64,000 nt of DNA from assembly GCF_014207445.1 (NCBI RefSeq), contig NZ_JACHEM010000011.1:124001-188000 (forward strand). Reading direction: 5' to 3'. The notes below the pieces were generated by a model. That model did not search any database, was not told the DNA's origin, and worked only from the letters and a program-made list of their open reading frames with translations. The DNA comes from Streptomyces candidus (GTDB lineage Bacteria > Actinomycetota > Actinomycetes > Streptomycetales > Streptomycetaceae). Both the position numbers and the translations under genes were made by a program. Positions within the stretch are counted from its first letter, which is position 1. Each line of letters opens with the position of its first letter. Shown piece by piece: positions 26,415 through 34,791 of this stretch.

Positions 26415-27506
26415 TCAGCCGATCACCGCCGCCCGTACGCACAGCACGTCCGGCAGGTGCGAGGCGAGCTGCTGCCAGCTGTCGCCGTCGTCGGCGCTGG
26501 CGAACACCTCACCGTTGCGGTTGCCGAAGTACACCCCGGCCGCCGGGCCGGCGTCGTCCGTGCACAGCCCGTCGCGCAGCACCGTCCCGTAATGCTCCTC
26601 CTGCGGCAGTCCGGCCGTCAGCGGCTCCCAGCTCTTGCCCGCGTCCGAGGTCCGGTAGACCCGGCACCTGCGGTCAGCGGGCACCCGGTCGGAGTCCGCC
26701 GTGATGGGAAAGACGTAGGCCGTGTCCCCGCGGTGCGGGTGCGCCGCCACAGCGAAACCGAAGGTGGACGGCAGCCCTTCACCGATGTCCGTCCAGTTCG
26801 CGCCGGCGTCGTCGCTGCGGAAGACCCCCCAGTGGTTCTGCAGGTACAGCCGGTCGGGATCGGCGGAGTCCTGCGCGACCTTGTGCACGCACTGGCCGAA
26901 CTCCGGGTCGGGGTCCGGCAAAAAGACCGCCGAGACCCCCTTGTTGGACGGCGCCCAGCTCGTCCCGCCGTCCTTCGTGCGGAACACCCCGGCCGTCGAC
27001 ACCGCCACCGTCACCGCGTCCGCGTCGCGCGGATCCGTGACGACGGTGTGCACGGCCTCGCCGCCCCCGCCAGGCTGCCACTGCGAGCGTGTCGGGTGCT
27101 CCCACAGCGGCCGTACGAGCGTGAAGGTCTCCCCCCGGTCCTCGGAGCGGTACAGCGCGGCGGGCTCCGTTCCCGCGTACACCACGCCCGGCGCGGCCGG
27201 CCCCGCCGGATGGAGCTGCCAGACCCGTTCCAGTGAAGCCCCGGTGTCCTTGGGGAACTTCACGGACGGTTTCTCCGGCTCGGTCCAGGTCGCCCCCAGG
27301 TCGTCGGAGTGGAACACCGACGGGCCCCAGTGCGCGCTGTCCCCGCCCACCAGCAGCCGGGGCGAGGACGCGCTCCGGTCGATCCCCACCGCGTACACGG
27401 CCTGCGCGTTGAAGTGCGGGCCGTCGAACTCCCACTCACCGCCGCCGCGCCTGCGGCCGAGAAAGAGTCCCTTGCGTGTGCCTACAGCGAGCAGTACGTC
27501 GGACAT
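26415..27506 (-). CDS. BNR/sialidase-like beta-propeller protein
   Basis: 363 residues with repeated Asp-box motifs: SDDLGATW, SEDRGETF, TKDGGTSW, SDDAGANW, TSDAGKSW and SADDGDSW, spaced about 50 residues apart. This is the WD40/YVTN/BNR-like group common in actinomycetes, usually labelled exo-alpha-sialidase though catalytic sialidase residues are not evident. No signal peptide, so likely cytoplasmic. ATG at 27506 has GGGAGG 8 bases upstream. Function unknown. Confidence 0.82.
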   Translation of the reverse strand: MSDVLLAVGTRKGLFLGRRRGGGEWEFDGPHFNAQAVYAVGIDRSASSPRLLVGGDSAHWGPSVFHSDDLGATWTEPEKPSVKFPKDTGASLERVWQLHPAGPAAPGVVYAGTEPAALYRSEDRGETFTLVRPLWEHPTRSQWQPGGGGEAVHTVVTDPRDADAVTVAVSTAGVFRTKDGGTSWAPSNKGVSAVFLPDPDPEFGQCVHKVAQDSADPDRLYLQNHWGVFRSDDAGANWTDIGEGLPSTFGFAVAAHPHRGDTAYVFPITADSDRVPADRRCRVYRTSDAGKSWEPLTAGLPQEEHYGTVLRDGLCTDDAGPAAGVYFGNRNGEVFASADDGDSWQQLASHLPDVLCVRAAVIG

Positions 27507-27754
27507 CGCCGACACCTCCCAGACCTCGTTGTCTCCAGGTATCGGCCAGTCTGCACCCCGGCACTGACAATGGCCCTGAGATGAGCTGTTCGCCCAGGTC
27601 AGGGCGGTAAGCCGGGACCGCTCCGGCGGCCCGTGCCCCGGCGGGGGCCTGCGTGGCCGAAGCGATCCCGACCGAATTCCTTGACAGGCCGGACCCCCTC
27701 GGAAACCATCCAGTCGGCACGACGATCACCGGCCGCCCGACGAGGAGAGTCACC

Positions 27755-27817
27755 ATGACGTCCCCCACCACGGAACAGGTCACCGCCGCCTCCCCCCGGC
27801 CCGGCCTGTCCGGCTGA
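27755..27817 (+). other. 20-codon frame with strong RBS, in frame with the transporter gene
   Basis: GAGGAG lies 6-7 bases before ATG 27755. The frame reads MTSPTTEQVTAASPRPGLSG and stops at TGA 27815-27817; 33 bases later the same frame enters the BASS transporter at TTG 27851. Either this is a short upstream ORF, or it is the real start of the transporter separated by a nonsense change (CGA to TGA would restore it). Confidence 0.5.
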
Positions 27818-27850
27818 GGGGCGGGTGGACGGAACGGACGGACAACTCCC

Positions 27851-28750
27851 TTGGGAATAGCCGGAGTTCTGCTCCCCTTCGCCCTCGGCATCATCATGTT
27901 CGGCCTCGGACTGGGCCTCGTCCCGGCGGACTTCCGCCGGGTGCTGTCCCACCCGAAGGTCACCCTCGTCGCCCTGTCCTGCCAGGTCGTGCTCCTGCCG
28001 GTGATCTGCTTCGGCCTGGTGCTCGCCTTCGGGCTGCCGCCCGTCCTCGCCGTCGGCATGATGCTGCTCGTCGCCTCCCCGGGAGGCACCACGGCGAATC
28101 TCTTCAGCCACCTCTACGGCGGGGACGTAGCCCTCAATGTGACGCTCACCGCCGTCAATTCGATGATCTCCGTCGTCACCCTCCCCCTGGTCTTCAACCT
28201 CTCCGCGGCGCACTTCTTCGCCTCGGGGTCGGAGAACGCGGAACTCGGCCTCCAGTTCACCAAAACGCTCCAGGTGTTCGCGATCGTGCTGATCCCGGTG
28301 CTCGCCGGTATGTACGTCCGCTCCCGTGCACCGCAGTTCGCGCTGCGCACGGACCGGCCGGTGCGGATCTTCTCGGTGGTCGTGCTGGCGCTGATCATCG
28401 TCGGAGCCCTCGTCCAGGAACGCGAGAACCTCGCCGAGTACCTCGCCGCCACCGGCCCGGTCTCGCTCGCGCTGCTCGTCGTCAGCCTCGGCGTCGGATA
28501 CTGGATCCCCCGCCTCCTGAGGGTCGGCCGACGACAGGCCATCGCCTGCTGCATGGAGGTCGGCCTGCACAACACCACCCTGGCCATCACCATCGCCCTG
28601 AGCATCGTCGGCAGCACCGAGATGGCCGTTCCTGGAGCGACGTACGGGGTGCTGATGTACTTCGCCGCCGCAGGGGCTGGCTGGCTGCTGCGCCGCGGCC
28701 ACGCGCGTACCACGAGCCCCGCCACCACCACCGGGAGCGAGAACGCATGA
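27851..28750 (+). CDS. Bile acid:sodium symporter (BASS) family transporter
   Basis: 299 residues, all membrane-spanning: nine or ten helices from LGIAGVLLPFALGIIMFGLG onward. Family blocks include ASPGGTTANLFSHLYGGDVALNVTLTAVNS (sodium-site region) and CCMEVGLHNTTLAITIAL. Likely sodium-coupled uptake of an organic anion. The start is uncertain: TTG 27851 has no good ribosome site, while a strong site and ATG lie 96 bases upstream but are cut off by an in-frame TGA. The stop overlaps the ceramidase ATG (ATGA, 28747-28750), so the two are coupled and may handle related lipids. Confidence 0.8.
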   Translation: MGIAGVLLPFALGIIMFGLGLGLVPADFRRVLSHPKVTLVALSCQVVLLPVICFGLVLAFGLPPVLAVGMMLLVASPGGTTANLFSHLYGGDVALNVTLTAVNSMISVVTLPLVFNLSAAHFFASGSENAELGLQFTKTLQVFAIVLIPVLAGMYVRSRAPQFALRTDRPVRIFSVVVLALIIVGALVQERENLAEYLAATGPVSLALLVVSLGVGYWIPRLLRVGRRQAIACCMEVGLHNTTLAITIALSIVGSTEMAVPGATYGVLMYFAAAGAGWLLRRGHARTTSPATTTGSENA

Positions 28751-30663
28751 CCCGGTTGGCCGGCCGAGGCATCGCCGACATCACCGGGGAGGCCGCCGAG
28801 TGCGGCATGCTCGGCTACGGCAAGGCCGAGCAGCAGACCACCGGCATCCACACCCGCCTGCACGCCCGTGCCTTCGCCTTTGCTCAGGACACCGCGGAGG
28901 ACGACCGCCGCGTGCTGCTGGTGGTCTGCGACCTGCCGCTGATCTCCGGCGGTCTCGTCGCGGAGGTCCTGCGCCGCCTCCCCGACGGCTGGACCGAGTC
29001 CAACGTCATGATCACCGCGACGCACACCCACTGCGGCCCCGGCGGCTACTTCCACCACGCGCTCTACAACAGCAACACCGGCGGCTTCCGCCCGCAGACG
29101 TACGCGGCCATAGTCGACGGCATCACCGAGGCCGCCCTCGCCGCCCTCGCAGACCTGGCCCCCGCCGAACTCGCCCTTGCCCACGGCGAACTGCACGACG
29201 TCAGCGCCAACCGCTCCCGCCGCGCCTTCGACCGCAACCCCGAACGGGACCGCGCGCACTTCCCCGCGGCGGTCGACCCGCACACCACCCTGCTGAGCAT
29301 CCACCGGGACGGCCGGCTGACCGGTGCCGTGCACTGGTTCCCCGTGCACAACACCAGCATGACCAACACCAACACCCTCATCAGCAGCGACAACAAGGGG
29401 TACGCCGCCTACACCTGGGAGCGCCTGGAGGGCGGCACCGACTACCTGGACCCCGAACCCCCCTCCCTCGTCACCGCGTTCGCGCAGACCAACGCCGGCG
29501 ACATGTCCCCGAACCTCAACCTGCGCCCCGGCAGCGGCCCCACCGAGAACGAGTACGAGAACACCCGCCTCGCCGGCACCCGCCAGCAGCAGTCGGCCGG
29601 CGCGCTCCTCGCCGCCGCCACCCCGCTCACCGGCCCCCTCGACCACCGCATCACCCATCTGTGCCTCTCCCGTACCGAGGTGCGCCCCGAGTTCACCGGC
29701 GACGGCCGCGCCCACCGCACCGGCACGCCCGTCGGCGGGGCCGCGGCCCTCGCCGGTGCCTGGGCCGACGGCAAGGGTTTCCGAGGCTTCCGCGAAGGCC
29801 GCAACCCCCTCTGGGACACCCTTTCCCAGCGCGTCGTCTACGCCCTCTCGCCGGCCCTGCGCGACGCCCACGCACCCAAGGCGCTGGTCCTCCCCGCGGG
29901 CCCGCTCAACACCCTGCGCCCCATGGTCCAGGAGCGCGTGCCCGTCCAGCTCCTGCGCATCGGCCGCCTGCACCTCCTCGGCATCCCCGGCGAGGTCACC
30001 GTCGTCGCCGGCCTGCGACTGCGCCGTACCGTCGCGGACATCATCGGCGCGGACCTTGGCGACGTACTCGTCGCGAGCTACAGCAACGGCTACTTCCACT
30101 ACGTCACCACGCCCGAGGAGTACGACGCCCAGGAGTACGAGGGCGGCAGCACCCTCTTCGGCCGGTGGCAGCTGGCCGCGCTGTGCCAGACCGCCGCCGA
30201 CCTCGCCACCGCCCTGCGCGACGGCCGCCCCGTCCGCCGCGGCGTCCCCGAACCGCTGCCCGCCGTGCGCCCCCGGCGGCACACCCCGCCCACCGACACC
30301 CCGCCCCCGGGCCGGGCCTTCGGCGACGTGCTCTCCTTCGCGCGCATCGGCGACAAGGTCACCGCCGCCTTCGTCGCCGCCCACCCGAACAACGACCTGA
30401 AGCGCGGCGCGACCCACCTCTCCGTCGAACGCCGCGGGACCGGGACCACCGGGACCGGCGGGACCTGGACCCGCGTAGCCGACGACAACGACTGGTCCAC
30501 CACCTTCCGCTGGGCCCGCACCGGCCCGAGCACCTCGACGGCCACCGTGACGTGGACCCTTCCGAAGGACACCGCACCAGGTGTGCACCGGATCCGGTAC
30601 CACGGTCGCAGCACCGTGACGGGTCCCTTCACGGGGACGACCGAGCCCTTCGACGTACCGTGA
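28747..30663 (+). CDS. Neutral/alkaline ceramidase-family protein
   Basis: 638 residues. The zinc motif THTHCGPGG (His93, His95), the HNTSM motif (His201) and the nucleophile block NAGDMSPN (Ser254) are those of neutral ceramidases, which split ceramide to sphingosine and fatty acid. A C-terminal Ig-like domain (about 500-638) is also present. Unlike most family members, it begins MTRLAGRGIADITGEA with no signal peptide, so it seems cytoplasmic. It overlaps the BASS transporter gene by 4 bases. The natural substrate in an organism without abundant sphingolipids is uncertain; it may act on imported amides or lipids. Confidence 0.88.
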   Translation: MTRLAGRGIADITGEAAECGMLGYGKAEQQTTGIHTRLHARAFAFAQDTAEDDRRVLLVVCDLPLISGGLVAEVLRRLPDGWTESNVMITATHTHCGPGGYFHHALYNSNTGGFRPQTYAAIVDGITEAALAALADLAPAELALAHGELHDVSANRSRRAFDRNPERDRAHFPAAVDPHTTLLSIHRDGRLTGAVHWFPVHNTSMTNTNTLISSDNKGYAAYTWERLEGGTDYLDPEPPSLVTAFAQTNAGDMSPNLNLRPGSGPTENEYENTRLAGTRQQQSAGALLAAATPLTGPLDHRITHLCLSRTEVRPEFTGDGRAHRTGTPVGGAAALAGAWADGKGFRGFREGRNPLWDTLSQRVVYALSPALRDAHAPKALVLPAGPLNTLRPMVQERVPVQLLRIGRLHLLGIPGEVTVVAGLRLRRTVADIIGADLGDVLVASYSNGYFHYVTTPEEYDAQEYEGGSTLFGRWQLAALCQTAADLATALRDGRPVRRGVPEPLPAVRPRRHTPPTDTPPPGRAFGDVLSFARIGDKVTAAFVAAHPNNDLKRGATHLSVERRGTGTTGTGGTWTRVADDNDWSTTFRWARTGPSTSTATVTWTLPKDTAPGVHRIRYHGRSTVTGPFTGTTEPFDVP

Positions 30664-30732
30664 GGGGCCTGGGGGCTCCGCCGTCCCGCTCCCAGTGCGG
30701 CACTTGGCCCGCGAACGCCCGGACGGCAGGAC

Positions 30733-32082
30733 TCAGACCCGGCCGTCCCCTGCCGCGTCCAGCAGCCCCGCCCAGTCCGCGATCTTCACCGACCGGCGTC
30801 CCAGCGAAGCACCGAGCGCCGTCTCCGCCGCCTCGATCGCCAGCCAGCCCGGCCACTGAACAGGGCGCAGCCCCGACTGCCGCAGTACGTCCAGAGGTTC
30901 GCCCGCCACCTCCCGCCGCGCCAGCGCACCGGCGTCCGCCAGCAGGGACGCCACCGTCTCCTTCGCGCACGGCCGGTTCGTGCCGATCACCCCTGTGGGC
31001 CCGCGCTTGATCCACCCGGCGACGTACTCGCCGTGCGACGGGCGGCCGTCCCGCAGCACCCGCCCGCCCGCGTGCGGCACCGTACCGCGCGCAGGGTCGA
31101 ACGGCAGCCCGGGGACGGGGGTCCCCCGATAGCCGACCGAGCGCAGCACCAACTGCGCCTCGATGTCCTCGTACGAGCCCGTCCCGCGCACCCCGCCGGC
31201 CCCGTCCGGCACCGTCCGCTCGAACCGTACGGCCGCCACCCGCCCCGCCTCGGCGAGCAGTTCCACCGGACGCAGATGGAAGCGCAGCCGGATCACCCGG
31301 CCCCGTGCGGACGGTGGCGCCGAGGCCCAGCCGCGCACCACCTCCACGTTGCGGCGCAGGGCCGTCGGCAGCTCCGACGGGTCCTCGTACGCCGGATCCA
31401 GCGCCAGTTCGGCGGGGTCGACCGAAACCCGGGCGTCCGGCAGGGAACCCAGTTCCCGCAGCTCCTTGGTGGTGAACTTGGCCTGCGAGGGGCCGCGCCG
31501 CCCCACCATGTGCACCTCGCGCAGCGTGGACCCCGACAGGAGGTCCAGCGCACCCTGCGGTACGTCCGTGGGGAGCAGCTCGGCGGCCCCGCGTGCCAGG
31601 ATCCGCGCCACGTCGACCGCCACGTTGCCGACGCCGATCACCACCGCCGACCGCACGCCCAGCGCGAAGCCGTCGGGAGCGGCATCGGGGTGGGCGCTGT
31701 ACCAGGACACGAACTCGGTGGCGGAGAAGCTGCCCGGCAGGTCCTCGCCGGGGACACCCAGTCTGCGGTCGGCCGCCGCGCCGGTGCAGTAGACCACCGC
31801 GTGGTAGAGCTCCAGGAGGCGCCGGGCGGGCAGTTCCGGAGTCCCCGCCTCGACATTGCCGACGAAGGCGACCCGCTCGTGCTCCAGCACCGTACGCAGC
31901 GTGCCCTGGAGGGACTTGATCTTCTCGTGGTCCGGCGCGACGCCGTACCGGACAAGTCCGTACGGGCAGGGCAGCCGGTCCAGGACGTGTACGCGGACAT
32001 CGGGCACGGCGGTCTGCTGAACGAGGGCCTGGGCCGTGTAGACCCCGCTGGGGCCCGACCCGACGACTGCGACGCGGAACAC
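30733..32082 (-). CDS. Second FprA-like ferredoxin-NADP+ reductase
   Basis: 449 residues. FAD motif VAVVGSGPSGVYTAQAL (from residue 4), LDRLPCPYGLVRYGVAPDH, NADP motif VIGVGNVAVDVARIL and GRRGPSQAKFT align along the whole length with the gene at 13215. It is a clear paralogue but differs through most of the C-terminal half. GTG start with GGGAGG about 10 bases upstream. No ferredoxin or P450 gene is adjacent, so its partner is not evident. Confidence 0.9.
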   Translation of the reverse strand: MFRVAVVGSGPSGVYTAQALVQQTAVPDVRVHVLDRLPCPYGLVRYGVAPDHEKIKSLQGTLRTVLEHERVAFVGNVEAGTPELPARRLLELYHAVVYCTGAAADRRLGVPGEDLPGSFSATEFVSWYSAHPDAAPDGFALGVRSAVVIGVGNVAVDVARILARGAAELLPTDVPQGALDLLSGSTLREVHMVGRRGPSQAKFTTKELRELGSLPDARVSVDPAELALDPAYEDPSELPTALRRNVEVVRGWASAPPSARGRVIRLRFHLRPVELLAEAGRVAAVRFERTVPDGAGGVRGTGSYEDIEAQLVLRSVGYRGTPVPGLPFDPARGTVPHAGGRVLRDGRPSHGEYVAGWIKRGPTGVIGTNRPCAKETVASLLADAGALARREVAGEPLDVLRQSGLRPVQWPGWLAIEAAETALGASLGRRSVKIADWAGLLDAAGDGRV

Positions 32083-32233
32083 GGCTCAGCTCCCTCCCAC
32101 GGGGTCCCTCCAGCATCGCACCGGAGAGCGGGCAGCGGCAGGGGGCTGCGTGCACCGAAGCGCCCGGAGGACGGAACGGCAGACGGACGCGGAGGGAACG
32201 CGGGAGCGCCGGGACCGGGGCGGCGCCCGGGAG

Positions 32234-32353
32234 CTACCCGGCCCTGAGCATCCGCGCCGTGCGGTGGATCTCGGCGGACCGCTGGGCGACCAGTTCCGTG
32301 GCCCGCTCCTCGATCGTCACGTGGTTGCCGTCGGACAGCGCGTCGCCGGCCAT
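32234..32353 (-). CDS. Small hypothetical protein, 39 residues
   Basis: Reads MAGDALSDGNHVTIEERATE then a charged helix ending in HRTARMLRAG and TAG. AGGGGG lies 8 bases before ATG 32353. Codons are strongly G/C-ending, as in real genes here. No membrane segment; probably a short soluble helix. It lies between the FprA paralogue (start 32082) and the TetR gene (end 32456), all on the minus strand. Function unknown. Confidence 0.6.
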   Translation of the reverse strand: MAGDALSDGNHVTIEERATELVAQRSAEIHRTARMLRAG

Positions 32354-32455
32354 GGTCAGTGCCCCCTTGGGTGCGTGATCATCAGCTCCAGGAACGGGGG
32401 GAGGGTCCTGGCCGGCTCGCCGGGCCTGCCGGGGCCACGACCGCCGAGTCGCTGA

Positions 32456-33127
32456 TCAGCGTGCGGCCGGGCCGGTAGCCGGCCCTCCACGCACCTCCGT
32501 GCCGCCGGGCGGCTCCCCGCCCGGCGGCACTCCCATCTCCCAGTCCAGTCCGTACCGCTGGAACAGCTCCGCCCGCAGCCGTACGAGGGGCATCGGCGCG
32601 CCCGGCAGCAGCAGCGCGAAGACCGCGCCCATCAGCAGCGCACGCAGCAGGCGGTAGTCGGCCTCCGGGTCCTGCGCCGGGTCGCCGGCGCCGTACTGCT
32701 CCACCGCGCCTCGCAGTACCTGCGCCAGCAACTGCTGCTCCGGGCACTGAACGAAGCCCTCGGCCTGGAGAATGCCCGCCATGTGCGTGCGCATCAGCAC
32801 CGGCCGCTCGTGCGCCAGTCCGAGTACGGCGTCCACCGCCCTGGCGAGCAACTCCCGGCCCGGCGGCTGAGCGGGCTGCGGCGCGCGCTCCAGCGCCTCG
32901 CGGATGGTGCGGTGCATCAGCCGGTGCACGGCGGACTGGAGCAGCTGCCGCTTGCCGGGGAAGTAGTACGAGACCAGCCCGCGTGCCGTACCGGCCCGGT
33001 CGGCGATGTGGCCCAGCGTCGTCGCCTCGTAACCGCGCTCGTCGACCACGTCGACGGTCGCCTGGAGAATCCGCTCGCGCGAACGCCGACGCAATTCCTC
33101 ATTGACCGACGGGCTGCGCGGGGACAT
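32456..33127 (-). CDS. TetR-family transcriptional regulator
   Basis: 223 residues with an N-terminal HTH (about 18-62: RILQATVDVVDERGYEATT, IADRAGTARGLVSYYFPGKR) and an all-helical ligand domain. A Gly/Pro-rich tail (last 25 residues) is probably disordered. GGAG lies 7 bases before ATG 33127. A perfect 6-1-6 palindrome (33148-33160) lies 21 bases upstream beside a TATATT -10, so autorepression is likely. The 39-residue gene downstream may be cotranscribed. No effector recognised. Confidence 0.9.
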   Translation of the reverse strand: MSPRSPSVNEELRRRSRERILQATVDVVDERGYEATTLGHIADRAGTARGLVSYYFPGKRQLLQSAVHRLMHRTIREALERAPQPAQPPGRELLARAVDAVLGLAHERPVLMRTHMAGILQAEGFVQCPEQQLLAQVLRGAVEQYGAGDPAQDPEADYRLLRALLMGAVFALLLPGAPMPLVRLRAELFQRYGLDWEMGVPPGGEPPGGTEVRGGPATGPAAR

Positions 33128-33147
33128 CCTGTAACTCCTGCGTTGAC

Positions 33148-33166
33148 TGGCTCTGAGCCAATATAC
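33148..33166 (-). promoter_or_regulatory. TetR gene promoter with operator palindrome
   Basis: TGGCTC-T-GAGCCA (33148-33160) is a perfect inverted repeat immediately downstream of TATATT (33161-33166 read on the minus strand). A repressor bound here would cover the transcription start. Confidence 0.6.
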
Positions 33167-33261
33167 TCAGCGCGCGTTCCGCACCCCCTCTGCGAAGGGG
33201 GGCGAGGGGACGGCTGTCCGCCTTGGGCGACGCGGGGGATCGTCCAGGGCGGACAGCGGGT

Positions 33262-33296
33262 GAAGGCCCCCGGAAGGTTTCCTTCCGGGGGCCTTC
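33262..33296 (-). terminator. Hairpin terminator of the HAD/PAP2 operon
   Basis: Perfect 16-bp arms 33262-33277 and 33281-33296 with a TTT loop, about 40 bases past the stop codon at 33336. Confidence 0.85.
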
Positions 33297-33335
33297 GTAC
33301 GTGGTGCGGCGGTACGCATCGGGGCGGCGGCACGG

Positions 33336-34043
33336 TCAGTGGAGAAGGCCGAGCACCGGCAGCAGCCCGTCCGGGCGGTCCGCCGCCGGGAGCGCATCGA
33401 CGAAGTGGACCGCGCACCCCAGTGCCGCCGCCCCGCCGTCGGCGTGCCGGTCGTCGCCCACCATCAGGGTGTGCGCGGGCTCCTGGCCCAACGCCTCGCA
33501 CGCCGTGCGGAACAGCCGGGGGTCCGGCTTCTGGACGCCGTGCTCGTACGACAGGACGTAGGCGTCGACGTACGGGTCCAGGCCGTGCTGGCGCAGCACC
33601 GGCCGCAGATCCCAGCCGATGTTGCTCACCACGGCGACGCCGACACCACGCGCGCGCAGTTCCCGCAGCACCCGCTCGGCGTCCGGGTACGGCTGCCAGG
33701 CGGCCGGGGACATGTGGCGCTCGTACAGCGCGTCGTGCAGGGCGTCGTCCGGGAGGTCCACCTGCCGTGAGAGACCCGTGTACGCGGCCCGGTGCCGCGC
33801 CGCGCTCACGTCGCGGGTCGCCCACAGCCCGGTCAGTGCGGGCGGCACCCGCAGCGGTGGGGCGCCGCCGGGCAGCGCGCCCGCACTATCCAGGAGGGTC
33901 GCGTACCGGTCCAGTTCCTCCGCGGGGGCGGACGGCAGGCGGTCGCCCAGCACCGCACCCACCCAGGCGCGAGTGGACTCGATGCGCAGCAGCGTGCCGG
34001 AGAAGTCGAACAGCACCGCTTTCGTCGTCATGGCGTCGATCAT
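33336..34043 (-). CDS. HAD-family hydrolase
   Basis: 235 residues. Motif I is FDFSGTLLRIES (near 12), with Ser in place of the second Asp seen in FDxDGT enzymes, so it may not act as a typical phosphatase. Motif II VVSNIGWD, motif III GVQKPDPRLF and motif IV MVGDDRHADGGAA are present. The ATG (34041-34043) overlaps the PAP2 stop as ATGA; an in-frame ATG at 34031 is an alternative start. Coupling suggests joint work with the PAP2 enzyme. Confidence 0.83.
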   Translation of the reverse strand: MIDAMTTKAVLFDFSGTLLRIESTRAWVGAVLGDRLPSAPAEELDRYATLLDSAGALPGGAPPLRVPPALTGLWATRDVSAARHRAAYTGLSRQVDLPDDALHDALYERHMSPAAWQPYPDAERVLRELRARGVGVAVVSNIGWDLRPVLRQHGLDPYVDAYVLSYEHGVQKPDPRLFRTACEALGQEPAHTLMVGDDRHADGGAAALGCAVHFVDALPAADRPDGLLPVLGLLH

Positions 34044-34705
34044 GCCCGCGGTGCGGTCCGGTACGCGTGGAGAGCCACCGAGAACAGCACCAGGGCAGCC
34101 CCCATCAGCCAGCCCGCGAGTACGTCGGTGAGCCAGTGCACGCCCAGGAACACCCGGGTGAAGCCGACGCCCACCACCGACACCACCCCCGCGGTCAGCA
34201 GCCAGGCACGCGTCCCGCGTCCCGCCCCGTACAGCCGCAGGAGCCACAGCAGCAGACCGAAAGTGACCGCCGCTGTCATCGCGTGACCGGAAGGGAAGGC
34301 AGCGTAATGAGCGGAATCGACCGGATCCGGCCACTGGGGACGCTCGCGCCCGACCACGAACTTGAGGAGCTGCTGGACACACGCGGCGACCAGGCTCGTC
34401 CCCGCCAGCCACAGAGCGAGCACCCGTTCGCCATGCCGCAGAAGCCACACGAAGACCCCCGCCACCACCGCGCGCATCGCCCACGGGTCCCACACCCAGT
34501 CGGAGAGGAGCCGGTTGGCGCGGGTCGCTCCCGGCGCCTCCACCGCGACGCGATGCAGACCGTCGGCGATCCGGCCGTCGAGAGCGAGGAGCGGACCCCA
34601 GTCGAGGGCCACCAGGGTGAGCAGCACGGCGGACAGAGCGGCGAGCAGGGCGCCCGCGAGGAGCACCGGTGAGCGGGCGGGCGGCAGGGGTCCGTGGGAG
34701 GGCAT
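34040..34705 (-). CDS. PAP2-family membrane phosphatase
   Basis: 221 residues with about five or six membrane helices. The three acid-phosphatase motifs are visible: KFVVGRERP, PSGHA and RVFLGVHWLTD. Substrate probably a phosphatidate, undecaprenyl-PP or related lipid phosphate on the outer membrane face. AAGGA precedes ATG 34705. Translationally coupled to the HAD gene. Confidence 0.92.
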   Translation of the reverse strand: MPSHGPLPPARSPVLLAGALLAALSAVLLTLVALDWGPLLALDGRIADGLHRVAVEAPGATRANRLLSDWVWDPWAMRAVVAGVFVWLLRHGERVLALWLAGTSLVAACVQQLLKFVVGRERPQWPDPVDSAHYAAFPSGHAMTAAVTFGLLLWLLRLYGAGRGTRAWLLTAGVVSVVGVGFTRVFLGVHWLTDVLAGWLMGAALVLFSVALHAYRTAPRA

Positions 34706-34791
34706 GGGGTGATCCTTGCCGACCCGCGGCCGGTCAAGCCCTTCGAACGCGCCGAGCCCTGAGGGCAAGGGCCGAGCCGTGCCCGAGCCCC

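Noticed and set aside
27680..27708. TTGACA as a -35 box upstream of the BASS gene
   Set aside because: The expected -10 position reads AACCAT, too weak to call a promoter.
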